A stretch of DNA of 64,000 nt from contig JADQWC010000703.1 in assembly GCA_017979445.1 (NCBI GenBank), positions 1-64,000 of the forward strand. The letters are read 5' to 3'. Below, one piece after another: positions 1 through 11,928 of the stretch. The translations under genes were made by a program, and so were the position numbers. The notes below the pieces were generated by a model, which saw only the letters and a program-made list of their open reading frames with translations, was not told where the DNA came from and made no database searches. Positions within the stretch are counted from its first letter, which is position 1. Every line of letters begins with the position of its first letter. The stretch comes from Akebia trifoliata. Lineage: Eukaryota; Streptophyta; Magnoliopsida; Ranunculales; Lardizabalaceae.

Positions 1-1580
1 GGTGGAAATGGGTTGGGTGTGGATGAGTAAGAAGCTTCCATCTTAGTATGGCAGAAAGCAATAAAAGGTTGGTAGAAGGACAAAGCTATTAGTTTTTATG
101 TATGAATGATGACATTCATCTTAGTTTTTATTTATGCACCATCATGGTTAAACTTTAAATAAAGAACTGATCCAGTGATGGGCACAAGCATCTCTTTGTC
201 GAGTCCAGATTATTATTTATGGCAGATTTTTTTTTTATATTAATTTTTATTTCTGGTTGTCACAGGCTGCCCAATCCTGAAGGCTGTGTGTGGTAAGAAT
301 AATTCATAATTCCACTTGCATTTTGCAGCATAAATACATCTGTCAATTATCAGTTTTACATTTTTCTTGCTTTTCCTGTTAGCCCACTCTTTTCATTTGT
401 ATTCTCATTTGTTATGGTTCTCTATTTTTGCGGAGAAGTGTTTCCAGCGAGGTTGATGAACCTTAAATTCCTACGCATTTGATCTCTCATATGCAGATAT
501 CTTCTTGTTTCCAATGTAATATAGGGTGGAATGGTGACCTTGATGTTCTGAAACAGAACTCCATCAAAATTAGGCTGGCTATGGATTTGACCCCTGTTGC
601 CAAATTTCTGAAACATAAGAAGAAGATCCATTCAAATAACTGGTAGTCTTCCAAATCTTTCTTATTCGACTTGATTTACCCATTGTGTCAAGACGTATTA
701 GTGCCATGGAGATATCACAGTAAGCTTTGTGGTGCAACACCCTATCCATGTAGGATAGGTAGCATTTTAACCAATGCTCGAACCCTGCGTTTCTTCAATA
801 ATGCCTTGTGATGGTTTTATTAGTTAAATATGATGCTTTGTTAATGCCATGAGATTTTTTAAGTGCAAATCTTAATGTTGGGATGGCGGGGGGAGGAAAT
901 CTCATTATTCTTTGCATGTCTCTACCCACCCACATGGCACATTGTACAACCTTCTAAACACATCTGTTATGGCTTTTTTCGTTCACACGAGTGAGTTTAA
1001 TGGTTGAAAGGTTTTTATGGAATGGAGACTGGAACAAAATATTGACATCTTTTGGCTTGTCTTGAAATAGTTGACATTTTCCTACTGATGAATCTATTTA
1101 GAATTATGTTAATTGAGTGGAGTGATTTTTATTTTTATTTTCAATTGCACTTGGTTGTTTTCCTCTACTATCTCAGAGAATTGTTTGGGGAAAACTGAGA
1201 TGTTCAGACTAAACATCTGTTGCAACATTACCTTTGCAGGAACCAAAATATTACAATGGAGGTTCATAAGGATCTCACCTCAAATTGCAGTGCTCATGTT
1301 ATACAATCAGAGGGATTCATATATCAATTACTTACATAGACCAGACCATCTTCTTTCACCTTTTTGTAGCGCTGATGATTTCTAATAAATTATTTTTTAG
1401 AGCTTTTTATCATCTACCTATACTTATGAACCATACTTCTGGACACTACTCTGCAGCATCCATTAGCCTAAGGTGTAAGTTTCAACATCTCTTGGAATAA
1501 GGCATTAGCCTTTTAAGGGGGCAAAACCCTTTCCTTAAAACCTAGAGTTGGACCCAAAGGTGAAAGAAGATGAATATGGA
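1..1580. other. No recognised gene
   Basis: AT-rich sequence with short open frames in both strands, none of which resembles a protein family I know. A minus-strand frame at 422-631 has a protein-like composition but no recognisable motif. Short stretches flanked by AG and GT (for example near 267-292) could be exons of an unknown gene, but this cannot be supported from sequence alone. Confidence 0.5.
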
Positions 1581-1654
1581 TTAGTTGAAATTATAGAAGT
1601 GTCTCAAAGTTCTGTAATTAGTTGAAAATATAGAAGTGTCTCAAAGTTCTGTGG
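1581..1654. repeat. 37-bp tandem repeat, two copies
   Basis: Two adjacent 37-bp units (1581-1617 and 1618-1654) that start TTAGTTGAAA and contain AGTGTCTCAAAGTTCTGT. They differ at only a few positions, so the duplication is recent. The run of G and C that follows (GGGGGCAATTGCCCCC) is a short palindrome. Confidence 0.85.
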
Positions 1655-1689
1655 GGGCAATTGCCCCCACCAGCTCCTTACTAGCTTCA

Positions 1690-1910
1690 CCCCTGGGAGA
1701 GTCGATTGAGATGGCTTGACACTTGGTCATGTTACGAAGATAAAGGACAACACTAGTGATGAGGAACATACAAGTCGGGGATCCTAAAAGCAAGAGGAAG
1801 ATCAAAGTGCATCAAAGTGATTGAAAGAAAATATGGAGACACAAGACTTAACATAGGGTACGACTTAAGATAGATTCGAATGGAAGAGAGTTGTGATAAG
1901 GTTTTGAGGT
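1690..1910 (+). mobile_element. Decayed LINE reverse transcriptase C-terminus
   Basis: Translation in shifting frames gives the pattern seen at the end of plant LINE-derived RT proteins: an 'LRW-GHV'-like start near 1708, an 'RGR-K' segment near 1790-1805, and a 'DR-EWKR'-like end near 1870-1895. Stops and frameshifts are frequent, so it is a dead fragment. The assignment rests on a weak motif order. Confidence 0.45.
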
Positions 1911-2361
1911 GATCATATGGAATAGAGCCCATTGACTGTAATGAACCTAAGGGACCACCCTATACTTGTTTCTATATTGATTTTAAAAACTTCAGAAGTG
2001 ATTGCCAGGTACATCTTTTTATATTGTCAGGCTCGTTAACTTACTATAGGAAATATAAGATGAAAAATTGTCTAGGAAATCACTATTTTCAGGCTCATTT
2101 GATGATAATCCATTTTATCCCATTGTTAACCTTTTTATTCAGATTCAGAAAATGAATCTTACAAATTTCGTTTTCTAATGATGAAATTACGGCCAAAAAA
2201 TAGCAAAACTGCCTTCATTAATAAAAGCATGATTTTACACTTTTAATTCCTTATTATACACAGCTACCACCTTCTAACATTTGCTTTACTATTTCTTCTT
2301 AACCGCTCTATCAGGTTAAAATAACTCAATTCAGACGTTTGCCTGATATTATATAAAAACC
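1911..2361. other. Intergenic, upstream of the RRM exon
   Basis: AT-rich, no gene seen. A TATATAAAA-like string lies only a few bases before the ATG at 2362, too close to act as its TATA box. An untranslated first exon may therefore lie further upstream. Confidence 0.4.
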
Positions 2362-3315
2362 ATGAGCCCAAGAGAGTATGTAGTAGAAGTTACCGGTCTG
2401 TCACCAAATGCTAATGAGAAGAATGTTTATGATTTCTTTGCTTTCTCTGGTGCTATCGATCATGTCAAAATTGTCAGGTATTAACTTTTTTATTTATTGA
2501 TCAACTTTTATCTTTAATAAAAATCACTAAATTTGTGTTTGGGTCTCATGAATTTTCTGTTTTTTTTTTCCATTTCTTTTAATAATTGGATATTATTTCT
2601 ACTATGAAAGATTTCATTTTTCTCAGCATTTTCTATTTGGTTGTTGGGTTTGTAATTAGAATCTGATGACCAAGTTCTTAGTCCATCTCATTAGTTACTA
2701 TTTTTCTTAGACTCCCCAGTAGGTAGCTCATGATCCGCTATATTAAAGGGGATAAAAAATTCCAACATCACGGTTCCTCCAATATGGCAGTATTTGACCT
2801 TACCTGTGTCAGACGTAAACTTTTTTTGCTTGCTTATGTTTGGATAGTTCAAAGTATGCAGATGTTGGGACCCAAAGTGCTGAATCTTGCAAACCATTTT
2901 CTATGGAGGGTCTCGAGTTATTCATTCTTTCCCTCTTTTCCTAAAATAGTTGCAACTGGTTTAGCCTTGTAAACTTATGGTTCCTCCATTAAATTTTCAC
3001 TATCAAAATGGGTTGTTGTAAAGGAGCAATACAAATTTGAACACTACCAAACACTTTCTTTTATACCATTTCCAATGTATGTTGTGTCTGTGGGCTTTAG
3101 ACCCATAGCTCAGTTGGTTTGACGCATTGCAAAAAAACTTTGAGGTCATGGGTTCAAGTTCAGCTTACCCATAAAAAAAATGCATTGTGTGTGTAATTGT
3201 ATTTTTTCATGACGGGTGAATTCCTTTTGTTATAAACAGATCTAGAGAATATGCTTGCACTGCTTATGTAACATTCAAAGAGGCTCATGCCCTTGAAACT
3301 GCTGTCTTGCTCAGT
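2362..3315 (+). pseudogene. Truncated RRM protein gene (BPA1/VIP1-like), two exons
   Basis: Exon 1 is 2362-2477 and starts at an ATG (MSPREYVVEVTGLSPNANEK). Exon 2 is 3240-3315. Both are bounded by GT and AG, and the split codon at the junction reads through in frame. The product matches the N-terminal half of an RNA-recognition motif of the plant BPA1-like (binding partner of ACD11) family: a beta1 'VEVTGLSP' strand, a 'DFFAFSGAI' helix region, and an RNP1-like 'ACTAYVTFKEA' strand followed by 'ALETAVLLS'. Family members continue with another strand and a long C-terminus, and no such exon is visible. A SINE lies in the intron. I infer a truncated copy rather than a working gene. Confidence 0.75.
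3091..3180 (+). mobile_element. tRNA-derived SINE
   Basis: Contains a box A-like string (TAGCTCAGTTGG at about 3106-3117) and a box B-like string (GGTTCAAGTTC at 3151-3161) at tRNA-like spacing, followed by an A-rich tail (ATAAAAAAAA). This is the RNA polymerase III promoter layout of plant SINEs. It sits inside the RRM intron in the same orientation. A tRNA gene is excluded because no acceptor stem or cloverleaf can be formed. Confidence 0.65.
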
Positions 3316-3623
3316 GTAAGTTTCCAATCTAAACTCTTGATTATGAAACAATGAAATTGATGTGTATTGGGGAGAAATTGAATTACTTTGGTGGGAAAGG
3401 TGGATGTCTACTGAATTGATGGAGCATACATATACCTATAAAATTGATATTAAGTGTTTTTAATTGTTAAAATTATTACTATATACCAAAATTTCCCTTG
3501 CAAGCTTATTACCAAGCAGGCACCAGCCATAGCCTGGGTGCGGGGCTTAGGTTAGTTTGTAGTTCTCATATTCTAAATACATAAAATTCCTTAAATTTAA
3601 TTTATATGCATGAATCGACTTGA

Positions 3624-3845
<222 letters not shown>

Positions 3846-4021
3846 TTATAATTTTTGTAATGTAAAAGTAAAATTAGTAGCTCATCTTGTATCATAATCT
3901 AGTAATAGTATCACAATGAACTCTAGTAGAGTGGGGCATTTGGGTCTTTTCATATTGGTAATTGGGGTCATGGTCATCAATTTCAAAACATTAGGGGTAT
4001 CTCCAATATTCTGCAATACAT

Positions 4022-4453
4022 GAGCGGGCTAGTGTAAAATAAAATTTTTTTTTTCTTCAAAAACGTTTACAGCGATGGCCAAAAGCCAAAAGCGTAGCTA
4101 AAGAGTAAACTATTTTTTTTCAAACGACAACCTATAGCGATGGCAAGCATCGGCTATCGCTATAAGTCCTGCACTAACGATGTCTGTGAATAGTTGGCCG
4201 TCGATATAAGATATAGCGATGGGGTTATTAGCAACGACCACCGACGACCTCCCTGGCCGTCGCTACATGTTTTTGCTACGGTATTTGTCCCTATAGCGAC
4301 GGTCACAACCGTCGTTATAGCCCTATTTTACTGTAGTGAGAAGGTCAATTCTATTAACGCTCTCAACAGGTAAAAGATCAAACTGTCTGACACGTTTCAC
4401 AGAACTCCAATCCTCAGGCGTTGTCACCCATTATCCCTTACACTAGCCCGCTC
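4022..4453. mobile_element. Small element bounded by a 16-bp perfect inverted repeat
   Basis: GAGCGGGCTAGTGTAA at 4022-4037 is the exact reverse complement of 4438-4453. The 430-bp interior has no coding capacity and carries CACTA-like subterminal repeats (separate entry). No clear target-site duplication is visible, so the transposon superfamily is open. It may also be a rearranged piece. Confidence 0.5.
4064..4338 (+). mobile_element. CACTA-type 3' terminus with subterminal repeats
   Basis: Ends in ACTGTAGTG at 4330-4338, the inverted form of the CACTA terminus. It is preceded by degenerate repeats of TATAGCGATGG/CGACGG. A near-perfect hairpin at 4291-4320 has 13-bp arms with one mismatch around a CACA loop. 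This is the usual layout of CACTA (En/Spm) subterminal regions. No matching CACTA 5' end is seen nearby, so the copy is partial. Confidence 0.55.
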
Positions 4454-5289
4454 CTTGTCTCATAGCCACCAAACCTACACCTCGATGTCCTCCCCCCCTT
4501 TTTAATGTCTGTATACCTTGCCTTAGACGTGACACACTATCATTTCATGGGCCAGAAAAAGCATCTTGTGGCTACGACGTCAATGCCTACTTATAGGACA
4601 GATCCAAAACAACATGTATGCCATGTTGGTGCCTAGTTGGCATCTTCGAGATATGTGTCCAATAATGCCTATCAACGAAAACTTTTTGAGGGAGGGGTTC
4701 TTTTTAAATAAAAAAAAATTTGGAAATATTTATAAGTAGGAGGGGAGGGGGCAATCTTAGCATGATTCAAAAATGACATGAAATTAATGGGTTTGAATTA
4801 TAATAGTATCAACTCGTCTAACACAATTATTCAATGGAGCAGGTCTGGGTGAGGGACGTCAACAGTTTAACTTGTTTTGACACATTTTGCTACTCTGTCA
4901 TTAATATGTCATTTTAAATCATGGAACATAAGAGGTATCTCAAATATCAATAACTATTTAAAGGTTTTCTAAGTTATCTATTTGCTAGAATTTCATAGAA
5001 CTTTTTCATAATACAATTTTTAAAATTTTATAAAATATAGAAGGTATTTTAAGATAATTTTCAAATAATTAATGACTAAGATTTTAGTTTGGGAGAGTAA
5101 AAATACTTTCCTTACTAAGTTATTTATTTATTTATAATTATACTTTTTTAATATGAGTTTTTCATTGAAATTTAGAGGCCCGTGGTATTTGATTTTTCAT
5201 ATGGTGATTTATGTTGGCAAAATGACCCTTAATAAGATTTAAAATCTTACTAAGAAAGGTTATTAGGACTCACATGATAAAAAAAAGCA
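4454..5289. other. AT-rich intergenic, nothing recognised
   Basis: No long open frame, splice-bounded exon or repeat end seen. Poly-A and poly-T runs are frequent. Confidence 0.5.
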
Positions 5290-6553
5290 CTATCTTTAAT
5301 TATTTTCTTTTTTTTTACTCTAATTATTTTTTATTGATTGCTTGTATTTTATAGGCATGAATTTGGACTTTGAAGGAGTGGTGGTGATAAGAACGGAGAT
5401 ATTTTGTTTGTATCATTTCATTGCTGTTCTACACGATGCATTTTATTTGATTTCCTTTTCATTATTGTTTGACTATGTGAAGTCAAATCATGTTACTCCT
5501 ATTGGGCTTCACAACTCATGCTTTTCATATTTCAAATACATTGGAATCAGGCGGCATGATATTGGAGGAGTCGAGTGGAGGATTTTTAAGTATGATTAAT
5601 TAATTTGCAAAGTTCCTTCTTTAGTTTTTCTTGAACTGAAAATCTGAAATATTGTTTTGTGGTAGAAATTGCACTAAGCTTCCCTATGATTTTTATATGG
5701 AACAAATTTTTGGAAGTTAACTTTCATTAGGAATTGGTCTTGTATCATTTCGACCTATGTTCGATTTATAGAGATTTTTACTGTGTGATTTGTCAGTGAA
5801 GCCTGCTAAAAACATTTTCAATGCAGTCTGTAATTTTCTCCTTTCAACAATCAGGACTTAACTACAAAAATTGTTTAGAATTTTTTTCTAAGTGTCACAC
5901 TTCCTTACCTTTCTATAAAGTCCAAGTTCGAGTCATTTCGATAAGTAATGAATCAAGTAGAAATTCTTGAAATCAGATTATTGTTTGCTAAATTCCAATC
6001 TATGGAACGCTCAACAGTCTTTTTCTACATTTTTGAAATGCAAAATCAAGTACTTCTTGTAAATATACATTTTTCTTGAATAGATCATCAAGTCCTCTCT
6101 CAGAATTGGTATGATTTTATCTCATCCCTAAGTTCAGAATCTTGGACCGGGCCATGGATCATGGATCAAATCACAAGTCCCAAAATTGGGGAAAGTTGCC
6201 CCAATCCGCATCATTGTTTGTAGGGAGCGACTTCTGAAGATGAACTTGGGAGGATTCTCCTTTCATTTGTATCAACTGCTATCGACCTTTCTTGACGACT
6301 GAATAGAGACAAAGTGAGGAAGATGAGAGTGTTGGAAGTGGTTTTATGTGCACCTGATCTCCAGTTTGAGGTTTTTTTTTAATAATTATATAATAATGTA
6401 TGTAACTAGAATTAAAAAATAAATGAATCAATTAAAAAAGGAAAACAAAAGAAAAAAAAGAGAGATGGAGAGAGAATAATAAATAAGCTGTAAAAGAAGG
6501 CTCAATGATAATAATGGTGTACCGTTTCTATAGCAGCATATGATCTATATGTG
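5290..6553 (+). repeat. Duplicated segment, copy A
   Basis: Runs parallel to 18,069-19,615 in the same orientation, from CTTTAATTATTTTCTTTTTT to CCGTTTCTATAGCA. The two copies are about 85-90 percent identical by eye. An open frame at 5342-5599 follows a TATAG/G splice-acceptor-like site, but the equivalent frame in copy B has stops, so it is probably not coding. No product is recognised. The segment may be untranslated or intronic sequence of an unknown gene. Confidence 0.75.
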
Positions 6554-7767
6554 GCACTTTTTGGTTGGAGAGTAAACACGTTGGGTTGTGTGTTATGCCG
6601 AAAATGATTTATTTATAAGTCCCATGTGTTTTAAAGTATAAAAAAAAAAATTGCCAAATAGATTCTGTTCTAGATCTTGATATGTAAAAGAATAAAGACA
6701 GGTTGGAAGAAAAAAAGAAAGAAAGAAGCATAGTTCAAATCATGAAAACTTGACTCCACCTTAATGTGGATCAAGAAAAGAAGTAAACTAACGTAGACAA
6801 AGGAAAGATATATCTTTTCTTTTTTAATTGTAAAAATAACAAAATTCTATTGTCACTCGGCTAATGTCACACTAATTCATATTTGCTAAGGCCACACACA
6901 TTCATATGTAAATCATCAAAGCATTACACACATCTTGGACTGACATTAACAAAAGTTGGGGTGGCAATAGAAATTATAAATAAATGTAGACAAATCTGAA
7001 ATGAGAACAAAAAAAATGTAGATAAGAAAACAAAATAAAAGTGAGTAAAAGGACGGCAAGGTTAAAAGTGTCATCTTGAGTCATCTTATTCAACCATTGG
7101 TTCAGTTATGGTTGTCTACTTTTGACACCTTTTTCCGTTATATATTTATAAATTTAAGATAAAAAATTGAAACTCATAATACGTAGATAAATAAATTTAT
7201 TTGTCTACTATTGAATTATATTTGACCAACACACTATTGTCAATATGAACGTTAAGAAACCAAAAGAAATCCAATTTAATAATACAGAAGAAAAAAAAGA
7301 AATACATATTTGGAAATATTAATATATTTTTCCAAATATGTTAACATTAAAGGTTAATATATTTATAATCACCTTTTAACCAACGAGGGATTGATGTAAA
7401 TACTATGTTGAGACCATAATATTACGACAATTGCACTTACCACTGCTGTTAGTGACTGTGTTAATGTTTAGATGTTATTGAACCATTTTACCCTCTCATT
7501 GCCGATCCATTCTCACATGTAAGCATGAACCATCTTTTGCAGGAATATTTTATCTATGGAAAAGAATGACATTATTTTTAAAAGAAAATAGGTAAAATGG
7601 TCTTTATAAAAAAAATTCATTTTTTAACGATTTTATCGACAGCAATTTAACTAAAGGAAGGTAAGTGATAGCCCGTTAGATTAGGGATGCAAGTTGGTAG
7701 AGCCGGCCAAACCCAAACCCATTGGATTGGACCTTGACTTGGTTAGGTCTTGGCATTGTTAACTTGG
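6554..7767. other. AT-rich intergenic
   Basis: No gene seen. 6913-6975 shares a diverged 60-bp string (CACACATCTTGG, then AAGTTGG-GTGGCAATAGAA) with 9344-9405 in the P5CS intron, so a short dispersed repeat is present in both places. Confidence 0.45.
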
Positions 7768-7850
7768 CACTACAAAAACACAAGCTTTTAGCAACATATT
7801 CTTCGCGGAGACTAAAATAAGTGCCACTGTAGAACATGTTATGACCCTCA
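7768..7850 (+). mobile_element. CACTA-like 5' terminus
   Basis: Begins CACTACAAAAACACAAGC, which matches the terminal pattern of plant CACTA transposons. It lies about 350 bp upstream of the P5CS start codon. No partner TGTAGTG end was found downstream, so either one end remains or the match is chance. Confidence 0.35.
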
Positions 7851-8121
7851 CGAAAAAAAATGAGAAACCAAAACCCGAGCGCGTGAAAACTAACAACATT
7901 TGCACAAAAATAGTCCCTCTCTACATATCAATTTCTTCTCATCTCCACTCCATCTAGGGGTTTCGATATGAATGGCTGAAATCTAACTTTCTAACAAGTG
8001 TTATCTCTCCCTCTCTCTCTAAATGTTGAAAAATGATAACAGATTTTAATGTTCTCTGAAGTTTTGAGCATCCAAATCATAGATTTCGTAGCTCTTTGAG
8101 GTTGGCCAAACGAAGTACGCC

Positions 8122-10608
8122 ATGGATCCAACTCGAGCTTTTGTCAAAGATGTTAAGCATGTTGTAGTCAAGGTTACTTGCATTCTCGCACACCTTTTGA
8201 TTCTCTATGTGTTCTTTTGATTATATTTTCTTTTCTAGATTAAATTCGTTACTTAAAAACCCTAATTTCTACTAGAATAGAATCGTAAATGAAATGCTTT
8301 TCTTGACATAAATTAAGTCTGAATTAAGTAATTCTCTACTTCTATCCGATTTAATGTCGTTTTCTTGGATAATGATGGACTACTAGTTTGATCGACATTA
8401 GGGCTCTGATTTGGAGTTTAATGTTTATTTCATTATTCTCGATTGAGTGTAAATTGGAATCCAATCTTTAATGACATCCAATAAAGATTTTTTCCCCTTA
8501 ATTTGAGCAATAGATTATGTCAATTACTAAATTTCGGATAATTCATTAGTTTCAGTGATTTTTAGTCAGCTTTTTTGGACTAGTAGTTCTCAAGATTTTG
8601 GAAAGAGTACAAACTGATTGAATTGTATGAGTTATTTAAAGGGAAAATTCCAGAAAGGTGGAAAATTTTCAATTTTCAGGGCATGTTTTGGTAAATCACC
8701 CTTATTTAAATGTAGAACAACTAAACTATTTGATCGTCATCGTTGCTTATGTTGTTTCCTGATTCATAAAGGTTGGGATGGTGATTATTACCCGGGCTGA
8801 TGGAAGATTAGCCTTGGGCAGAATCGGCACATTGTGTGAGCAGGTGAGCTTAGAATGTCATCCTTGCTTATTGTTGTGGAACATAGAAATGGTAATGTTG
8901 GGTTACCATTTACAATGTTATGTTTCTGAATGAAATACATGCAGATTAAAGAGTTGAATGCTCGAGTTTTTGAGGTCATTTTGGTGACTTCAGGTGCTGT
9001 TGGTGTTGGTCGGAAATTGCTTAGATACAGAAAATTAGTCAACAACAGGTTCTTATGGATCCCCTTTTTACTGTTGATTTTACTTTCTCTAGTGCATTGG
9101 AATAGTAAAGAAAAAAGTTGTTCTGCTTTTTTTATACTCTTTAATAGACAATTTATTCTCAATTTCTCAGTATAATATGGATGTACCATGGGACATTACC
9201 TAGACACTAATCATACCTGAGGATTGAACCCAAAATATTTAGATATGATAACATTGGAAACCCAAAAAACTGAATTCACCTGGTCTATATAATAGGGAAA
9301 TAATTGGACTCCTCTTTCTCTGTTGTGAAAATTTAAGATGATACCATCAAAGAATTATCACACATCTTGGGGTGCTCTTTGTAAAAGTTGGTGTGGCAAT
9401 AGAAGTTCTCTAATAATATTTTGACAAATGATTGTAACCCTATGATTGATTTTCTGTTATCCAATTGATCTAGCTGTTAAATTTGCCCATCTATTAGGCA
9501 TTTTCCATTGATCGTGACATTGAACATTATCCGTCCGTTGAACATTAACTGATGTTTACTATTTGTTGCTTTATATATTTCGGGCTCTATCCTTCGAGTA
9601 TTTCGTCTTCTTTAGTGACTCTATTACTTATGCCACATGAACGGTCATAATTTATGCCACATGTCCACTTGGTTTGTGGTGCCCTCAATGATGATGATGT
9701 TGGCTTTCTTTTATGACATCATTAGTCAAGAAGAGCAATATTGGGTAGAAGTATGGTTATATTTTGGTTTGTGAGAGTGCCTATAACCAAAAAAATGTAG
9801 AAAGTGCTTGTTTATCTATTCAACGAAACCCCTGATTTCATGGAATATGATTTTCATATGTATATATTTCCATCGAACTACATATTTCTGTTTCCCTCTT
9901 TTAGATGGATCTAATTATATTAGATTAAAGGATGATATTGAAGGAAAGAGAGGCGAAGGGTGGAGGTCCCTCTAAAAGGAATTCATAATTGTTTATGTTT
10001 TGCAGATTTGCTGATCTTCAAAAACCACAAGTTGAGCTTGATGGAAAGGCATGTGCAGCTGTTGGACAGAGTGGACTCATGGCTCTATATGATACCTTGT
10101 TTACAGTACGTGAAAATGGAAAATTCGACAGAAAAAATTGACAGGCTAAGGCCCATGAATTTTGGAAATTGAATTTTGACGGTCTACGACCGTCCAAATT
10201 CTAAATATTCCCAGATTTGACAGTTTCAAGCTGTCGAATTTCACCCATCCTTCATTAATTTTACAGTTTTGACCCATCAAAAAAAAAAAATTTGACAATG
10301 CAAATTTTTACACCAATTCGACCCTTTTGTCTGTCGAATTTTATGAAATTTGATGGTCTAGGCCATCAAATTTGAGCTTTTTTCACATTGTGTTAGTCAG
10401 GTGAAAATTCCAATACTTTTATTTCAAATTCCATGATCACAAATGCGGAATGTGAAATGTAATTTTCCTTCTATTAAATAAACAACTTCCTTTTATTCTT
10501 TTGTGTTTGAGTGGGCTTCTTTCAAATATTTATGCAATTCTCTATTTTATGCAGCTGGATGTGACATCATCTCAGCTTCTTATGACTGATAATGATTTTA
10601 GGGATTGA
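8122..10608 (+). pseudogene. P5CS: 5' part of delta-1-pyrroline-5-carboxylate synthetase (P5CS)
   Basis: Five exons (8122-8172, 8772-8843, 8945-9048, 10006-10105, 10555-10608) join in frame into 126 residues. They match the N-terminus of P5CS, the bifunctional glutamate kinase/glutamyl-phosphate reductase of proline synthesis. Visible are the 'MDPTRAFVKDVK' start, 'TRADGRLALGR', the glutamate-kinase block 'VILVTSGAVGVGR', '[19 protein letters not shown]' and 'LDVTSSQLL-TDNDFRD'. The last exon ends in TGA at 10606-10608, where the family continues for nearly 600 residues. The rest of the kinase domain and the whole reductase domain are missing. Exon 4 lacks the codon expected before 'LDVTS'. 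I infer a truncated, non-functional duplicate. A palindromic insertion sits in intron 4. Confidence 0.85.
10120..10400. mobile_element. Palindrome-rich insertion in P5CS intron 4
   Basis: Holds several hairpins built on TTTGACGGTC-like words. One at 10178-10194 has arms GACGGTC/GACCGTC. One at 10346-10373 has 11-bp perfect arms (AAATTTGATGG) and a 6-base loop. A weaker one lies near 10215-10245. Such spaced short palindromes are typical of CACTA subterminal DNA. No clean CACTA ends are present, so this is probably a relic. Confidence 0.45.
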
Positions 10609-11813
10609 GTAGTTTGTTAAGGTTTATCTACTTTGTTAAACCTTGTTAGTATTCCTTCTGATCGTGCTTCTCTTACTATGGATGACTTGATTGCCCACTA
10701 TAGTCGTTATTTATCAATAAAATAACGCAGTTATTTTATGAGGAAATGTCCCAATTAACTTCAATAAGCACGTGGCAAGTAAAATTAAGATTCAACCTAG
10801 CAAATTAATAAGATTAAGAATAAAGCTTCCTTATTCTTAGTATGAGATATGTTGAAAATAATACATGTATCTCATGTACCATAATTTGATGCATCTTATT
10901 CTCTAATCAAAATTACTAAATTTTAGATTCAAGTTTGAAAAGATTTTTTACTTTTATATAAAATTTTATGCCAAGTTCTTAATAAAACAAAAATATAGGG
11001 AAATAGAATGTGGGAGAGAAAGAAGGGAAGAGGGAACAAATTAGGCAGATATAGTTTTAAATATTGCAAAATGACTCAACCTGGAGTCCACTGGGTCAAG
11101 TCAACTCAAGTCATTCTATCACTAGTCCAATAAATTTTTTAAACTAATTAAACATTTTAAAAAATAAAATATTCAAATAATAACATATTGTTTTTTGAGA
11201 TAATTACCAAAAAAGTAACAAACTTTTGACGTAATTCCCACTCCAGCTCATTGTTCATTTTAATTCCAAGAACATGTCCAGTGATATCGAATTGTTTTTT
11301 GAAATTTTCTTCCAAAGAATGTAATTGTGTAACTTGTCAAGCTTCCAAATGGACTCAATGGGTTGGTTCAAACGAATTCGGTGGCGAGTGAAATGGAAAT
11401 TCAACTTACTTTAGATTGACTTGGCCGAGTTTTAGATTGATAAAACGAATTTAAAACTTAGGAGAGAAGTAAAGAAGGTAAGAAAAAGAAAGGAGAAAAG
11501 AAGAAAAGAGAATAAAAGGACGATAAAGAAAGGAAAGAGAAGGGAATGGAAAAATTAAAAAGGTACAACAGGAAAAGTAAAAATTAAAGAGAGAACCTGT
11601 GGTGGAAGAAAGGAAAAAAGAGTCAAAAAGAAGAGAATGAAGTAAAAACAGAGTAAGGCTACCACAGTACAAAAGAGAAAAAATTCTCTATCACCGTACA
11701 AAAGAAAAAGAGTAAGGCTAGATTTACTAAATCTCTATTTAGAGTACAAAATTCTATTCACTTAAAAAAAAAAAAAAAAACTCGGAATAAAAATAAAAAT
11801 GAGAGACAACCAT
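10609..11813. other. Upstream region of the dynamin-DC1 gene
   Basis: No gene recognised. 11,455-11,660 is strongly purine-rich on the plus strand (AAG, GAA and AGA words), followed by an 18-base A run at about 11,764-11,780. A purine tract next to a plant promoter is common and may affect nucleosome positioning. That role is inference. Confidence 0.45.
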
Positions 11814-11820
11814 TATAAAA
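11814..11820 (+). promoter_or_regulatory. TATA box of the dynamin-DC1 gene
   Basis: TATAAAA at 11,814-11,820. Plant transcription usually starts about 25-35 bases downstream, near 11,845. This falls after the ATG at 11,839 and before the ATG at 11,929, and favours the latter as the start codon. Confidence 0.55.
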
Positions 11821-11928
11821 TCCTCCAAGGAGTGATCTATGAAGCATGAACTAAGCAACTTCTTTCCCTCACCTCTCTTGTTCAATCTCACTCTCATAAT
11901 CGCTTTCCATCCACCTCTTCACTGGAGA

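Noticed and set aside
3100..3165. Possible tRNA gene
   Set aside because: Only box A and box B words are present. No acceptor or anticodon stem can be drawn and an A-rich tail follows, so SINE is better.
5342..5599. 85-residue frame after a splice-like site as a host exon
   Set aside because: The duplicate at 18,130-18,390 has stops in the same frame and no family is recognised.
8788..9189. 133-residue minus-strand frame
   Set aside because: Antisense shadow of P5CS exons 2 and 3.
11451..11672. Ser/Phe/Leu-rich minus-strand frame
   Set aside because: Low-complexity reading of a purine-rich tract upstream of the dynamin gene.
11839..11928. In-frame upstream start giving 30 more residues and a hydrophobic N-terminus
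   Set aside because: The TATA box ends only 18 bases before this ATG, so it probably lies outside the transcript. Relatives do not carry such a leader.
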